Under the pieces are notes generated by a model, which worked only from the letters and a program-made list of their open reading frames with translations, had not been told where the DNA came from and did no database searches. Positions 35,247-45,639 of a DNA stretch of 64,000 bases are shown in pieces (position 1 is the first letter of the stretch; the number at the start of each line of letters is the position of its first letter). The position numbers were made by a program, and so were the translations under genes. The DNA comes from Tiliqua scincoides. Lineage: Eukaryota; Chordata; Lepidosauria; Squamata; Scincidae. Location of the stretch: the NCBI RefSeq assembly GCF_035046505.1, contig NC_089824.1, forward strand, positions 221,720,596 through 221,784,595, read 5' to 3'.

Positions 35247-36092
35247 CATGTGTGTATCATTGAAATTCACAAGCCTCACACTGCCAATTACACAGCCCAA
35301 TAGTATCCGTTCCCCCACCACGGCATGCAACTGTGCCAAAAAAGGTTGTACTTCGTGCTATGGTGGCGGGGGGAGGGGCGGATTGGGAAAGAGAAAATAT
35401 TTCCCCTTATACCTCCATAAACTCCTTGACCACCAATGTGTCTCCTCAGGCCTGAACCAGCTCTTTAGCTTGCACCAATCCAAGGAGACAAAGGGGGCAT
35501 GTCAGCTGGCTCCAGAAGGGAGAGCATCCGGTGCAAGTCGCCCACAATGGGTGTCGCCCTCTCCCACCTCTGACATGACCCCAGTCGCCCTGCCCACCCT
35601 CTTCCTCCCACTCCCTTACCCTGTTCTGCCCACCAGGCTGACTTGACATCGAAAGGGCTCCTCTGGGCCTCCACCACACACAGGGACCTCCCTGCCATCT
35701 GGGAGGGAGTGGTGGCGGCGGCCTGGGAGTGCGCAGCTCCACAGACTTCTGGAAGGCACTTTATGATGCTGCAAAGTGTCAACTACCACCAGAACACGAG
35801 TTCCACTTGTGAGTCATCCCAACAGTATGGGTCGGTCACAAAACGTACCTTCGAAAACAGCAGCTCAAGACAAACAGCAAAGGGGCCAGGCCCCCTCTAC
35901 CCTCCCCACTTGAATTCAAATGCATGCCCCAAACCAATTTATTTCTATCATTCTGAGGCAATGAAACCATCAAAAGGGGACCCAAAAGGTCCATGGCTCC
36001 AGTCCTCTTCCCACCATCCAACCAGAAACCTCTCAGTCCAGACAACAGCATGGCTCGCTCTGGGCATTTTCCCAGGAGGCATGAAAAATACA
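35247..36092. other. Unassigned
   Basis: No gene or repeat recognised; overlapping open frames on both strands look like chance. Confidence 0.4.
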
Positions 36093-36100
36093 GGTGGATT

Positions 36101-36377
36101 CACTGGCATAGCTAGAGGGGGTCCAAAACACTAAGTCTTGTAGGGAGCGTCAACATGGTGCGCAAGTGGCCCTTCCGCTTCCCTTTCAGAACCACTGTGG
36201 GCAGGGAGAGCAAAATGGAGGCAAATACCAGAGAAGACCCAGTGAAGAGGCAAATGCCTCCATTTGGCTCCCCCTGCCCAGAATGGCTCCAAAAGGGAAG
36301 AGGAGGGGCCACTCACACACCATGGTGACGCTCCCTACAAGACTTAGTGTTTTGCCCCCCCTCTAGCTATGCCACTC
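36101..36377. mobile_element. hAT MITE, GTAGC family (277 bp)
   Basis: Termini CACTGGCATAGCTAGAGG and CCTCTAGCTATGCCACT. Flanking octamers GGTGGATT (36093-36100) and GGTGGACC (36378-36385) match 6 of 8. The interior is a long imperfect palindrome. Confidence 0.78.
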
Positions 36378-36569
36378 GGTGGACCTTGCTCATGCACTGC
36401 TTTTTTTTTTTTTTTGGTCAGAGACAAATGTTGAAGTGGCATGGAGAGCAAAAGGTATACGGCATTTTTTAGCCAGCCTCTGACCTGGCTAAGGTAGGAT
36501 TTTACACTGACATGAATCACTGCGTACACAGCAGCATATTCCCCACAATAACTTCTTGTAATCCATCTT
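36378..36569. other. Unassigned, with poly-T run
   Basis: A run of about 18 T at 36398-36416; nothing else recognised. Confidence 0.4.
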
Positions 36570-36770
36570 AGGTGACCCATCCCCTAGTGACATCTAGATT
36601 AGACTACTGCAATGTGCTCTACATTTGGCTGTCTTTGAAGACTGTCTGGAAACTGCAATTAGTGCAGAATGTGGCCACCCGTGTGGTTGTGGGGGCTCTT
36701 TAGTTTGACTCAGTCAGTCCACTACGTTGGCTGCCGGTTCATTTCCAGGCACAATGCATATAGGCTAATG

Positions 36771-37205
36771 CAGTGGTTCTCAAACTGGTGGGTCGCGACC
36801 CACCAGTTCGTGTAACAATGCCCCGTTCCCTTTAAGGGGTGGGGGCAGGGGGCAGCGGCAGCAAAGTGATCCCCAGGATCGCACCCCTGCGGGGGAAGGG
36901 GGGGCTATTTTTCAACTAACCTTATGTGCTCCCAGGGTCCAGGGGTTGTGGGGAGCCCTGCGGAGCACTTGTAAGGTTCCCCGCAGCTTCTAAACAGTGA
37001 AAGTTCCAAGCAGGACGTAACCAGAAGTTCCACTTCTGGAGTTCCTGGGATCTCCTGGTGTTCCACTTCTGGAGTTCCTGGTGTTCCACTCCTGGAGTTC
37101 CACTTCTGGAGTTCCTGGTGGAGTTCCTGGGGATCGCTTTGCTGCCCCTGCCCCCACAAAGACTTACCCCGGGAGTAAATCTCCCGGGAAGTTTGAGAAA
37201 CACTG
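36771..37205. mobile_element. hAT MITE inserted in CR1 (435 bp)
   Basis: Termini CAGTGGTTCTCAAACTGG and AAGTTTGAGAAACACTG. GGCTAATG is repeated exactly at 36763-36770 and 37206-37213, and joining the flanks restores CR1 sequence. Subterminal 'cagcaaagtgatcccc' and 'ggggatcgctttgctg' are inverted as well. The interior carries a small minisatellite. The right-end fragment at 59149-59270 is related. Confidence 0.92.
37027..37135 (+). repeat. Minisatellite in the hAT MITE
   Basis: 'ttccacttctggagttcctg' recurs three times, with shorter 'ttccactcctggagttcc' and 'gtggagttcctgggg' variants between, in about 110 bp. Unit lengths are irregular. Confidence 0.85.
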
Positions 37206-38412
37206 GGCTAATGGGTCCTCAGCTATCTGTGACAGATCAGGACAGAGATCTTGGGGTGGTGGTGGACAGCTTGATGAAAGTATTGACCCCATGTGCAGCG
37301 GCAGTGAAGAAGGCCAATTCTATGCTTGGGATCATTAGGAAAGATATTAAGAATAAGACGGCTAGTATTATAATGCTGTTGTACCAATCGATGGTAAGGC
37401 CACACCTGGAGTATTATATTCGGTTCTGGTCTCCACATCTCAAAAAGGATATTGTGAAAATGGAAAAGGTGCAGAAGAGAGCAACCAAAATGATTATTGG
37501 GCTGGAGCACCTTCCCTATGAGGAAAGGCTACAGTGTTTGGGCCTCTTCAGTCTAAAAAAAGAGGTGCTTGAGGGGAGACATGATTGAGACAAAATTATG
37601 CAGGGGATGGACAGAGTGGATAGAGATGCTCTTTTCCCTCTCACATAACACCTGAACTAGGGGATATCCACTAAAGCTGAGTATTTGGAGAGTTAGGACA
37701 CAAAAGAAAGTATTGTTTTACCCAGTGTGTAATTAGTTTGTGGAACTCTTTGCCACAAGAAGTAGTGATGGCATCTTGCCTGGATGTCTATAAGAGGGGA
37801 TTGGACAAATTTCTGGAGAAGTTCATTACGGGTTACAAGTCATAGTAGGTATGTGCAAGCTCTTGGTTTTAGAGGCAGGCTACCTCAGAGTGCCAGATGC
37901 AGGGGAGGTCACCAGGACACAGGTTGTGCCTGTTGTCTTGTGTGCTTCCTGGGGCATTTGGTGGGCCACTGTGACGTACAGGAAGCTGGACCAGATGGGC
38001 CTATGGCCTGATCCAGCGAGGCTCTTCTTATGTTCTTAAGGTGCTAGTTTTGACTTGTAAAGCCTTTTACAGATCCGGACCAGGGTATTGGAAGTTCCGC
38101 CTCTTTCCATATAATTCAACTGGTCCTCTGAGATCATCAGAGGTTGACCTTTTCATTCTGCCACCACAGACAGACAGAGGTGAGAGGGAAGCAGCGAGAA
38201 ACGGCCTTCTCAGTGGTGGCATCCAATTGTGGAATTCCTCCTCCTGGAATTAAGAACAGTTCTCCTCGGGGCCTGAAGGCCTATTCATTTAGAACGGCAT
38301 TCAATAGCCAACATGATGGGCTGGTATTCTAATAAAATGAAATTTTAACAGTTTATGTGATCCGTTGAGGTTGTTTTGGTTTTATTGTTTTTAATCATTT
38401 ATTATTGTTATT

Positions 38413-38550
38413 ACAGGGAACCCCTGTATCCACAGATCCCATATTTCATTTAACTGCGCATATGGGAGGGCCTCCTGAGACCCCCTCCCACCCTCCAGAG
38501 GTGAGGGGGGCTGGGGAATGGAACCCCAGCAGATAGTGGGGCACACCTGT
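38413..38550. mobile_element. Small MITE in the L2 3' UTR (138 bp)
   Basis: Ends ACAGGGAACCCC and GGGGCACACCTGT are inverted. Flanks ATTGTTATT (38404-38412) and ATTGTTGTT (38551-38559) match 8 of 9. Removing it gives continuous L2 3' UTR. Family probably hAT-like. Confidence 0.6.
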
Positions 38551-38629
38551 ATTGTTGTTTTAATATTGCAAGGCACCTTGATTGCCCTCACTGGGAAAAA
38601 GGCAGAATATAAATTGTTTAACTAACTAA

Positions 38630-38808
38630 GGGCCCAATCCTATCCAACTTTCCAGTACCGGTGCAACCGCAATGCAGCCCTGAGGTAAGAGAACAAATGT
38701 TACCATACCTTGAGGAGACCTCTGAGACTGTGTCCCCAGCACAGAATGCAGCGCATGCCCCATTGGTACGGCTACACCGGCAATGTAAAACTGGATAGGA
38801 TTGGGCCC
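38630..38808. mobile_element. PIF/Harbinger-type MITE 1 of a tandem pair
   Basis: Ends GGGCCCAATCCTATCCA and TGGATAGGATTGGGCCC form a perfect 17-bp inverted repeat. TAA flanks both sides (38627-38629, 38809-38811), the 3-bp TWA duplication of PIF/Harbinger. It carries no coding sequence. Confidence 0.85.
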
Positions 38809-38811
38809 TAA

Positions 38812-38980
38812 GGGTACAACCCTAACCAACTTTCCAGCATTGACACAGCTGTGCCAATGTGGCATGCACAGTAGGGAGGCAGTCAAGGAGGCCTCCTCAA
38901 GGTAAGGGCATGTTCATTACCTTACACTGGGGCTGCATTGCGGCTAGGCCAGTGCTGGAAAGCTGGTTAGGACTGCACCC
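38812..38980. mobile_element. PIF/Harbinger-type MITE 2 of a tandem pair
   Basis: Ends GGGTACAACCCTAACCA and TGGTTAGGACTGCACCC are inverted. TAA flanks it (38809-38811, 38981-38983), the first shared with element 1. Inner 'actttccagca' matches element 1's 'actttccagta', so they are related subfamilies rather than duplicates. Confidence 0.82.
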
Positions 38981-39110
38981 TAAATAATCCTTCACAGCAA
39001 GGTACGAAGCATTATTAGCTCGGTGGAGAAGGGCTGGATGCCCCCCAGCTGCTTTCTTGAAGGAAGAAACAGACTGGGAGCCACCACGCAACATGTTGGT
39101 CAACCTACAG

Positions 39111-39358
39111 CAGTAGCATAGATACCGGGGGGGGGTGGGGGGGTTGGAGGTGCAGCAAGTATTGCAGGTGATGCAACACGCCATGTAACCAGCCACTCCC
39201 ACTCACCACTGGAGGCATTTGGGGCAGCGGTGGCAACACACAGCACTGCTGTGTTGCTGCCTGGAATGGCTCTAATGGCGAGTGGAACGAGCCGGTTATA
39301 GAGTGCATGGAGGCACCTGCAATACTTGCTGCACCACCAAGCTGTAGCTATGCTACTG
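39111..39358. mobile_element. hAT MITE, GTAGC family (248 bp)
   Basis: Termini CAGTAGCATAG and TAGCTATGCTACTG. Octamers ACCTACAG (39103-39110) and GCCTACAG (39359-39366) match 7 of 8. Palindromic interior around 'cagcactgctgtgttgctg'. Confidence 0.82.
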
Positions 39359-39426
39359 GCCTACAGAACTGGAGTTGGTTGCCTTGCATTCTGCTTTCAC
39401 CCCACCTTATAAAGTTGTTCTTATAA

Positions 39427-39647
39427 AGTTCATTACGGGTTACAAGTCATGGTAGGTCTGTGCAAGCTCTTGGTTTTAGAGGCAGGCTGCCTCTGATTGC
39501 CAGATGCAGGGGAGGGCACCGGGACGCAGGTTGTGTCTGTTATCTGGTGTGCTCCCTGGGGCATTTGGTGGGCCGCTGTGAGATACAGGAAGCTGGACTA
39601 GATGGGCCTATGGCCTGATCCAGTGGGGCTGTTCTTATGTTCTTAAA
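39427..39647 (+). mobile_element. CR1 3' UTR fragment
   Basis: 'ttcattacgggttacaagtc' through 'aagctggactagatgggcct' to the tail 'gttcttatgttctta'. Confidence 0.85.
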
Positions 39648-39672
39648 CTACAATTCCCAGGAGGCCTTGCAG

Positions 39673-39787
39673 GTTTTCTTGTTGTCTGGTGTGCTCCCTG
39701 GGGCATTTGGTGGGCCGCTGTGAGACACAGGAAGCTGGACTAGATAAGCCTTCGGCCTGATGCAGCGGGGCTCTTCTTATGTTCTTT
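39673..39787 (+). mobile_element. CR1 3' UTR fragment, second copy
   Basis: 'gttgtctggtgtgctccctg' through 'aagctggactagataagcct' to 'ctcttcttatgttcttt'. Two CR1 tails thus lie within 150 bp of each other. Confidence 0.85.
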
Positions 39788-40645
39788 CACCTTTCTCCCA
39801 TGCGGGAGCTCAAGATGATAGACACAAGGTTCCTGGCAGTCTCTTGCCAAGGCAGCAGCTGGACCCAGACCTGCTCCATGTCAGCAAGGTGGCTGGCTGC
39901 TTTGTGTGCCTTTGGCGCATTTCCCAGGGCAGGCATGATATGCGCAAGGTCCATGGTTGTTCTCCCAGTTGTCATTTTGGCAAGGCTGAGAATGTGTCAG
40001 CAGCAGAGGCACTGGGGAGAAGGGAACTAATTCCTGTAGTCCTCCTCCTGCAGGTAAATGGCATTCTAGTTCTGGAATGCCCCCCCCCACCCAGGTGTGT
40101 GCACCAGGCAGAGCTGCAGGGCCTGCCAAGGGAAAAACTTCTCTGTGCTCTCAGGGCTCTGCTGGCATCTTTTCTGGTGGACTTTTCTCTCTCTTTTTCA
40201 GAAGAATCCTGTTAATGTGCATGGTTTGTTTGCTTGCTTGCTGCCTTTGAAATATTTTAGAAAAAGCTGGGATAAAAAATATTTTAAATCGGCACATTAA
40301 ATAAATGAAAGCCGCTTCCGAGGAAGCCACTCGGATCCCAAGGGAGCGGAAGCAGGCCCTCTGCCTGAGTTACTGCTGAGACCAAACTTGCAGTGCTCCC
40401 AGTACCCAAGGCTGCCTTTCAGTCCTGCTGCTGCCGCCCCTACTACTAAAAACACGCAGGCAGGAGGCGGAGCCACATCCTATTTAACGTGGCGCTAAGC
40501 TGCCTGTGTTTGCAAAGTAATGTAAGACTTGTCTCGTTTGAGCCGGCAGGCAGTAGTTGAGGTTCAACAGACGTTTAGCTTTTTCGAAGATACAGTAAGA
40601 TTGTATTTTTCAATACTACACTAGCAAGATATATAGTATTATCAA
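39788..40645. other. Unassigned; possible LINE/SINE tail and GC-rich block
   Basis: About 40210-40310 ends 'agctgggataaaaaatattt' and 'attaaataaatgaa', like a LINE or SINE 3' tail. 40320-40500 is GC-rich ('caggaggcggagccacatcc') without a recognised gene. Confidence 0.4.
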
Positions 40646-41666
40646 GGTCCAAAGTCCAGCTGAAATGTCTGCGTGACTTCCTCTTTGCCGACGATGCAGC
40701 TGTCACTACCCACTCTGCCAAAGATCTCCAGCAGCTCATGGATCGTTTCAGCAAGGCCTGCCAAGATTTTGGACTGACAATCAGCCTGAAGAAAACACAG
40801 GTCATGGTTCAGGATGTGGACTCACCTCCCTGCATTACAATCTCTGCACATGAACTGGAGGTTGTCCATGACTTTGTGTACCTTGGCTCAACGATCTCCG
40901 ACACGCTTTCTCTCGATACCGAGCTAAACAAACGCATTGGTAAAGCAGCTACCACGTTTTCCAGACTCGCAAAGAGAGTCTGGTCCAACAAGAAGCTGAC
41001 GGAACATACCAAGATCCAGGTCTACAGAGCTTGCGTCCTGAGTACACTTCTGTACTGCAGCGAGTCATGGACTCTTCCCTCACAACAGGGGAGGAAACTG
41101 AACACTTTCCACATGCGCTGCCTCTGACGCATCCTCGGCATCACCTAGCAGGACAAAGTACCAAACAACACAGTCCTGGAACGTGCTGGAATCCCTAGCA
41201 TGTATGCACTGCTGAAACAAAGATGCCTGTGTTGGCTTGGTCATGTCATGAGAATGGATGATGGCCAGATCTCAAAGGATCTCCTCTATGGAGAACTTGT
41301 GCAAGGAAAGCGCCCTACAGGTAGACCACAGCTGCAATACAAGGACATCTGCAAGAGGGATCTGAAGGCCTTGGGAATGGACCTCAACAGGTGGGAAACC
41401 CTGGCCTCTGAGTGTCCTGCTTGGAGGCAGGCTGTGCAGCATGGCCTTTCCCAGTTTGAAGAGGCACTTGCCCAATAGACTGAGGCAAAGAGGCAAAGAA
41501 AGAAGGCCCACAGCCAGGGAGACACACCAGGGACACACTACACTTGCTCCCAGTGTGGAAGGGATTGTCACTCTCGAATTGGCCTCTTCAGCCACACTAG
41601 ACGCTGTGCCAGAACTGCTTTTCAGAGCGCGATACCATAGTCTCCCGAGACTGAAAGATGCCAATG
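40646..41666 (+). mobile_element. RTE-like LINE, 5'-truncated
   Basis: Starts in the reverse transcriptase (LKCLRDFLFADDAAVTTH) and runs through YLGSTISDTLSLDTELN, LLYCSESWT, RWLGHV-type LCWLGHVMRMDDG and the C-terminal zinc finger to 'agactgaaagatgcca'. Two stops break the frame: a TGA after MRCL near 41127 and a TAG near 41476. A CR1 fragment follows immediately. Confidence 0.9.
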
Positions 41667-41679
41667 ATGATCATCTTAG

Positions 41680-42240
41680 CAAGGCTAAGATGATTACTGG
41701 GCTGGGGCGCCTTCCTTATGAGGAAAGGCTACGGTGTTTGGGCCTCTTCAGCCTAGAAAAAGGGCGCCTGAGGGGGGGCATGATTGAGACATACAAAATT
41801 ATGCATGGGAAGGATAGAGTAGATAGAGAGATGCTCTTTACACTCTTACATAACACCAGAACCTGGGGACATCCACTAAAATTGAATGTTGGGAGAGTTA
41901 GGACAAACAAAAGAAAATATTTCTTTACTCAGTGTGTGGTTGTTCTGTGGAACTCCTTGCCACAGGATGTGATGGCGGCATCTGGCCTAGATGCCTTTAA
42001 AAGGGGATTGGACAAGTTTCTGGAGGAAAAATCCATTATGGGGTACAAGCCATGATGTGTATGCGCAACCTCCTGATTTTAGAAATGGGCTATGTCAGAA
42101 TGCCAGATGCAAGGGAGGGCACCAGAATGAGGTCTCTTGTTATCTGGTGTGCTCCCTGGGGCATTTGGTGGGCTGCTGTGCAATACAGGAAGCTGGACTA
42201 GATGGGCCTATGGCCTGATCCAGTGGGGCTGTTCTTATGT
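41680..42240 (+). mobile_element. CR1 LINE 3' fragment
   Basis: Encodes ITGLGRLPYEERLRCLGLFS through LWNSLPQDVMAASGLDAFKR to KSIMGYKP in one frame, then the 3' UTR with 'aagctggactagatgggcct' and 'gttcttatg'. Confidence 0.92.
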
Positions 42241-42443
42241 AAGGTATCAGCGATGATGAATGGGTGAAGCAGGGACTGGGTGCTCATGCTGCATGCATCG
42301 TTCTATGTCAGCATGTTTTGTATAGCAGGGATTGTGGCTAGGGGGAAAGAGAACATGTTTTGCTCTCACTGCAGGGATCTCTGTAAGTACAACATCCTTC
42401 TCCCCCAAGGCACAGGAACTTCTGGAGCATCTGGGGTCTAGAC

Positions 42444-42776
42444 CAGCACTTCTCAACGTTTGTCCCCCGCTGTACCGCTTCACACGGTCTACCTATAGTA
42501 AGTACCACCCGGTGATTATGTCATCGCCAGTTACTTCCAGATGGGAGGCCAGACACAACAGGACAAACACCAGTGAGAGGCTCAGGGCAGATGGGAGGGC
42601 TTTTCAAGCATGAGAACAGCGCATCCTGGAGTTCTACCTGCTGAGCTGAGCCTCCTGCTGCAGCTTGTCACATTGCATTACTGGTCTTGTTGCAGCGTCT
42701 GGGGATCCTGTGAGTACCACTGGAAATCACCTCAAGTACCACCAGTGGTACAAGTACCACTGGTTGAGAAACACTG
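42444..42776. mobile_element. hAT MITE A of a back-to-back pair (333 bp)
   Basis: Ends CAGCACTTCTCAAC and GTTGAGAAACACTG (last letters CACTG at 42772-42776). Left octamer GTCTAGAC (42436-42443), right GTCAAGAA (42777-42784). Same family as 29757-30103. Confidence 0.82.
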
Positions 42777-42784
42777 GTCAAGAA

Positions 42785-43775
42785 CAGCAATTTTCCACAT
42801 TTTTCTTCTCACGACCTACTGACCTCTAGGATCTTCTCTGTGGTCTTTGTCTCTTGTGATGTCACTGATGGCTTCTTCCAGGAGACTTGTTTGGGTTCTG
42901 TGGCTCTGTTTCTAGGACAGCTGACTCTAGTAATGAATTGTCTTTCCCTCTTCCTCTGCCAACAGAGCAGCTGATTGACACCCAGCTCTATCTCACTTGG
43001 GAGACCCTAAGAACATAAGAACAGCCCCACTGGATCAGGCCATAGGCCCATCTAGTCCAGCTTCCTGTATCTCACAGCCGCCCTCCAAATGCCCCAGGGA
43101 GCACACCAGATAACAAGAGACCTCATCCTGGTGCCCTCCCCTGCATCTGGCATTCTGACATAACCCATTTCTAAAATCAGGAGGTTGCGCATACACATCA
43201 TGGCTTGTACCCCATAATGGATTTTTCCTCCAGAAACCTGTCCAATCCCCTTTTAAATGCGTCTAGGCTAGACGCCAGCACCACATCCTATGGCAAGGAG
43301 TTCCACAGACCAACCACACGCTGAGTAAAGAAATATTTTCTTTTGTCTGTCCTAACCCGCCCAACACTCAATTTTAGTGGATGTCCCCTGGTTCTGGTAT
43401 TATGTGAGAGTGTAAAGAGCATCTCCCTATCCACTCTGTCCATTCCCTGCATAATTTTGTATGTCTCAATCATGTCCCCCCTCAAGCGTCTCTTTTCTAG
43501 GCTGAAGAGGCCCAAACACCGTAGCCTTTCCTCATAAGGAAGGTGCCCCAGCCCAGTAATCATCTTAGTCGCTCTGAACCCTGAACCAATACCTGGTAGC
43601 TGTGTGGGAATGGATGGTGGAGAACAGGCTAAAATGGAATCCAGTTACTGCAGACAGCTGCCCTGCAAACAGAGCCACAGAACCTGGAAGAGTTATTCAA
43701 CCATTTTCAACGCTGGGTTACAACTCCCACAACACACCTGTGAACCTTTTATGGCACACCAATTGAAAATCACTG
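42785..43775. mobile_element. hAT MITE B of a back-to-back pair, split by CR1
   Basis: Ends CAGCAATTTTCCAC and ATTGAAAATCACTG. Left octamer GTCAAGAA (shared with MITE A), right GTCTAGAA (43776-43783), matching 7 of 8. The interior ('cttccaggagacttgtttgg', 'ctgtttctaggacagctgac') matches the element at 54810-55264. A CR1 LINE at 43012-43580 lies inside it. Confidence 0.83.
43012..43580 (-). mobile_element. CR1 LINE 3' fragment inserted in hAT MITE B
   Basis: The minus-strand frame encodes [20 protein letters not shown] through RVVGLWNSLP, followed by the 3' UTR and the 'ataagaacataagaacag' tail near 43012-43030. Very similar to the copy at 5254-8463, so fairly young. Confidence 0.92.
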
Positions 43776-43783
43776 GTCTAGAA

Positions 43784-44169
43784 AGAGCCCGGCCACATCA
43801 GTCCAAGACCCCAGCACTGAACTGTTGACAACTCATCTGTGAAAATGGAGCGGAGATGGGGGAATATAACAAAACTCCACGTCTCTCTTCATATGTAGGT
43901 TTGCCAAAGGCTGGACCTAAACCTTTTCCAGAAATGCTGCACAATTTTCCTGTGTGGGCTCATTAATTAATCAACCAATATTGGGTGTTTTGTTTGACAA
44001 TATAATAAAGAGCATTTATTTTTCAGCAGGTGACTCACTGTTGACTATATTAGGTTGTTTTTACAGCACTATCTTTCCTCCTGGTCCTGAGATGTGACTG
44101 GAGACAGGTTTATGCACCAAAATTTAGTTGCTTGCTAGTGAGTCCCATTCTTGTTTCTTAGCTCTGCTC
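43784..44169. other. Unassigned
   Basis: AT-rich; nothing recognised. Confidence 0.4.
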
Positions 44170-44285
44170 TTGTGGGGGTCCAGCTCAATGACAGAGCATG
44201 GCTTTGCATGCAGAAAAGCTCAGCTTCCATCTCTGGTGGCATTTCACCTGCGTGAAGCCACTGAGTAAAGTCATCTGGAAAGCTG
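44170..44285 (+). mobile_element. tRNA-derived SINE
   Basis: 'gtccagctcaatgacagagc' (A-box), 'tttgcatgcagaaaagctca' and 'ccatctctggtggcatttca' are the tRNA-like head of a reptile SINE. Confidence 0.7.
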
Positions 44286-44363
44286 GATGATAGAGTCATC
44301 AGTAGACTGATGACAACCAGCTCTGTCTCACTTTGGAGACCCTGGCAGCTGTATGGGACTGGA

Positions 44364-45523
44364 TGAGATGTACAAAATTATGCATGGAAATGGATAGTGG
44401 ATAGAGGGGGTGTTCTTTTCCCTCTCACACCACACCAGAACCAGGAGATATCTACTAAAATTGACTGGCAGGAGAGTTAGAACAAAGGAAAAAATGACAC
44501 CAAACGTTTCCGAGTGGTGAAGACCAGACGAGATTGTGAAGAGCTCCAGAAGGATCTCTCCAAACTGGGAGACTGAGCAGCAAAATAGCACATGTGTTTT
44601 CAGTGTAAGTAAATGTAAAGTCATGCACATAGGGACAAAGAATCAAAACTTTACATATAGGCAATCTGTCTTTGTGTAGACATAGACATAACTTTACATA
44701 TAGGCTAGCTGTCTGTGACAGATCAGGACAGAGATCTTGGGGTGCTTGTGGATAGCTCGATGAAAGTGTTGACCCAATGTGCAGCGGTGGTGAAGAAGGC
44801 TAATTCCATGCTTGGGAGAAAAGGTATTGAGAATAAGACAGCTAATATTATAATGCCGTTATACAATCAATGGTAAGGCCACATCTAGAGTACTGTGTCC
44901 AGTTCTGGTCACCGCATCTCAAAAAGGATATAGTGGAAATGGAAACGGTGCAGAAGAGAGCAACCAAAATGATTACTGGGCTGGGGCACCTTCCTTATAA
45001 GGAAAGGCTACAGCGTTTGGGGCTCTTCAGCCTAGAAAAGAGGCACCTGAGAGGGGACTTGATTGAGACATACAAAATTATGCAGGGGATGGACAGAGTG
45101 GATAGAGAGACACTCTCTTCCTTCTCACATAACACCAGAACCAGGGGACATCCAGTAAAGTTGAGTGTTGGGAGAGTTAGGACAGACAAAAGAAAATATT
45201 TCTTTAACCACTGTGTGATTAGTCTGTGGAACTCCTTGCCACAGCAAGTAGTGATGACATCCTGCCTAGATGTCTTTAAGAGGGGATTGGACAAATTTCT
45301 GGAGGAAAAGTTCATTACAGGTTACAAGTCATAGTAGGTATGTGCAAGCTCTTTTTAGAGGCAAGCTCCTTTGATTGCCAGATGCAGGGGAGGGCACCAG
45401 GCCACAGGTTGTGTCTGTTGTCTTGTGTGCTCCCTGAAGCATTTGGTGGGCTACTGTGAAATACAGGAAGCTGGACTAGATGGGTCTTTGGCCTGACTCA
45501 GTGGGGCTCTTCTTATATTCAGG
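44364..45523 (+). mobile_element. Two abutting CR1 LINE fragments
   Basis: 44364-44489 is a piece from near the end of the CR1 coding region ('gtacaaaattatgcatgg'). From 44490 a second copy starts further upstream (NDTKRFRVVKTRRDCEELQK). It encodes [20 protein letters not shown] through LWNSLPQQVVMTSCLDVFKR and KFITGYKS, then the 3' UTR. The order shows two insertions rather than one. Moderately decayed in its first 350 bp. Confidence 0.88.
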
Positions 45524-45639
45524 TTCACGGTCTGAGGATGCTACTTGATCCAGGGCTTCTCGTGGAGGCCCAATAGGCCATCCTTTTATCACCAGTTGAT
45601 TTGACAGCTTTGGTATTTCCTAGAGGAGTCCTACAGGTA
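45524..45639. other. Unassigned
   Basis: Nothing recognised. Confidence 0.3.

Larger units (their letters stand above)
36757..38040 (+). mobile_element. CR1 LINE inserted in L2
   Basis: Begins 'catataggctaatg', is cut by the hAT element at 36771-37205, and resumes with 'ctcagctatctgtgacagat'. It encodes [40 protein letters not shown] and ITGLGH-type [13 protein letters not shown], then the 3' UTR and a 'cttatgttcttaag' tail at 38040. One frame is open for about 130 codons, then it decays. Confidence 0.9.
36570..38626 (+). mobile_element. L2 LINE 3' end, interrupted twice
   Basis: 36590-36756 encodes LDYCNVLYIWLSLKT and LQLVQNVATRVVV, the C-terminal part of L2 reverse transcriptase. 38041-38330 continues with VLTCKAFYRSGPGYWKFRLF, ERE-type GLLSGGIQLWNSS and LKAYSFRTAFN. 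The 3' UTR ends near 38560-38626 ('gcaaggcaccttgattgccc', 'cagaatataaattgtttaac'). A CR1 LINE separates the first two parts and a small MITE (38413-38550) splits the 3' UTR. It is the oldest layer of this stack. Confidence 0.85.
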
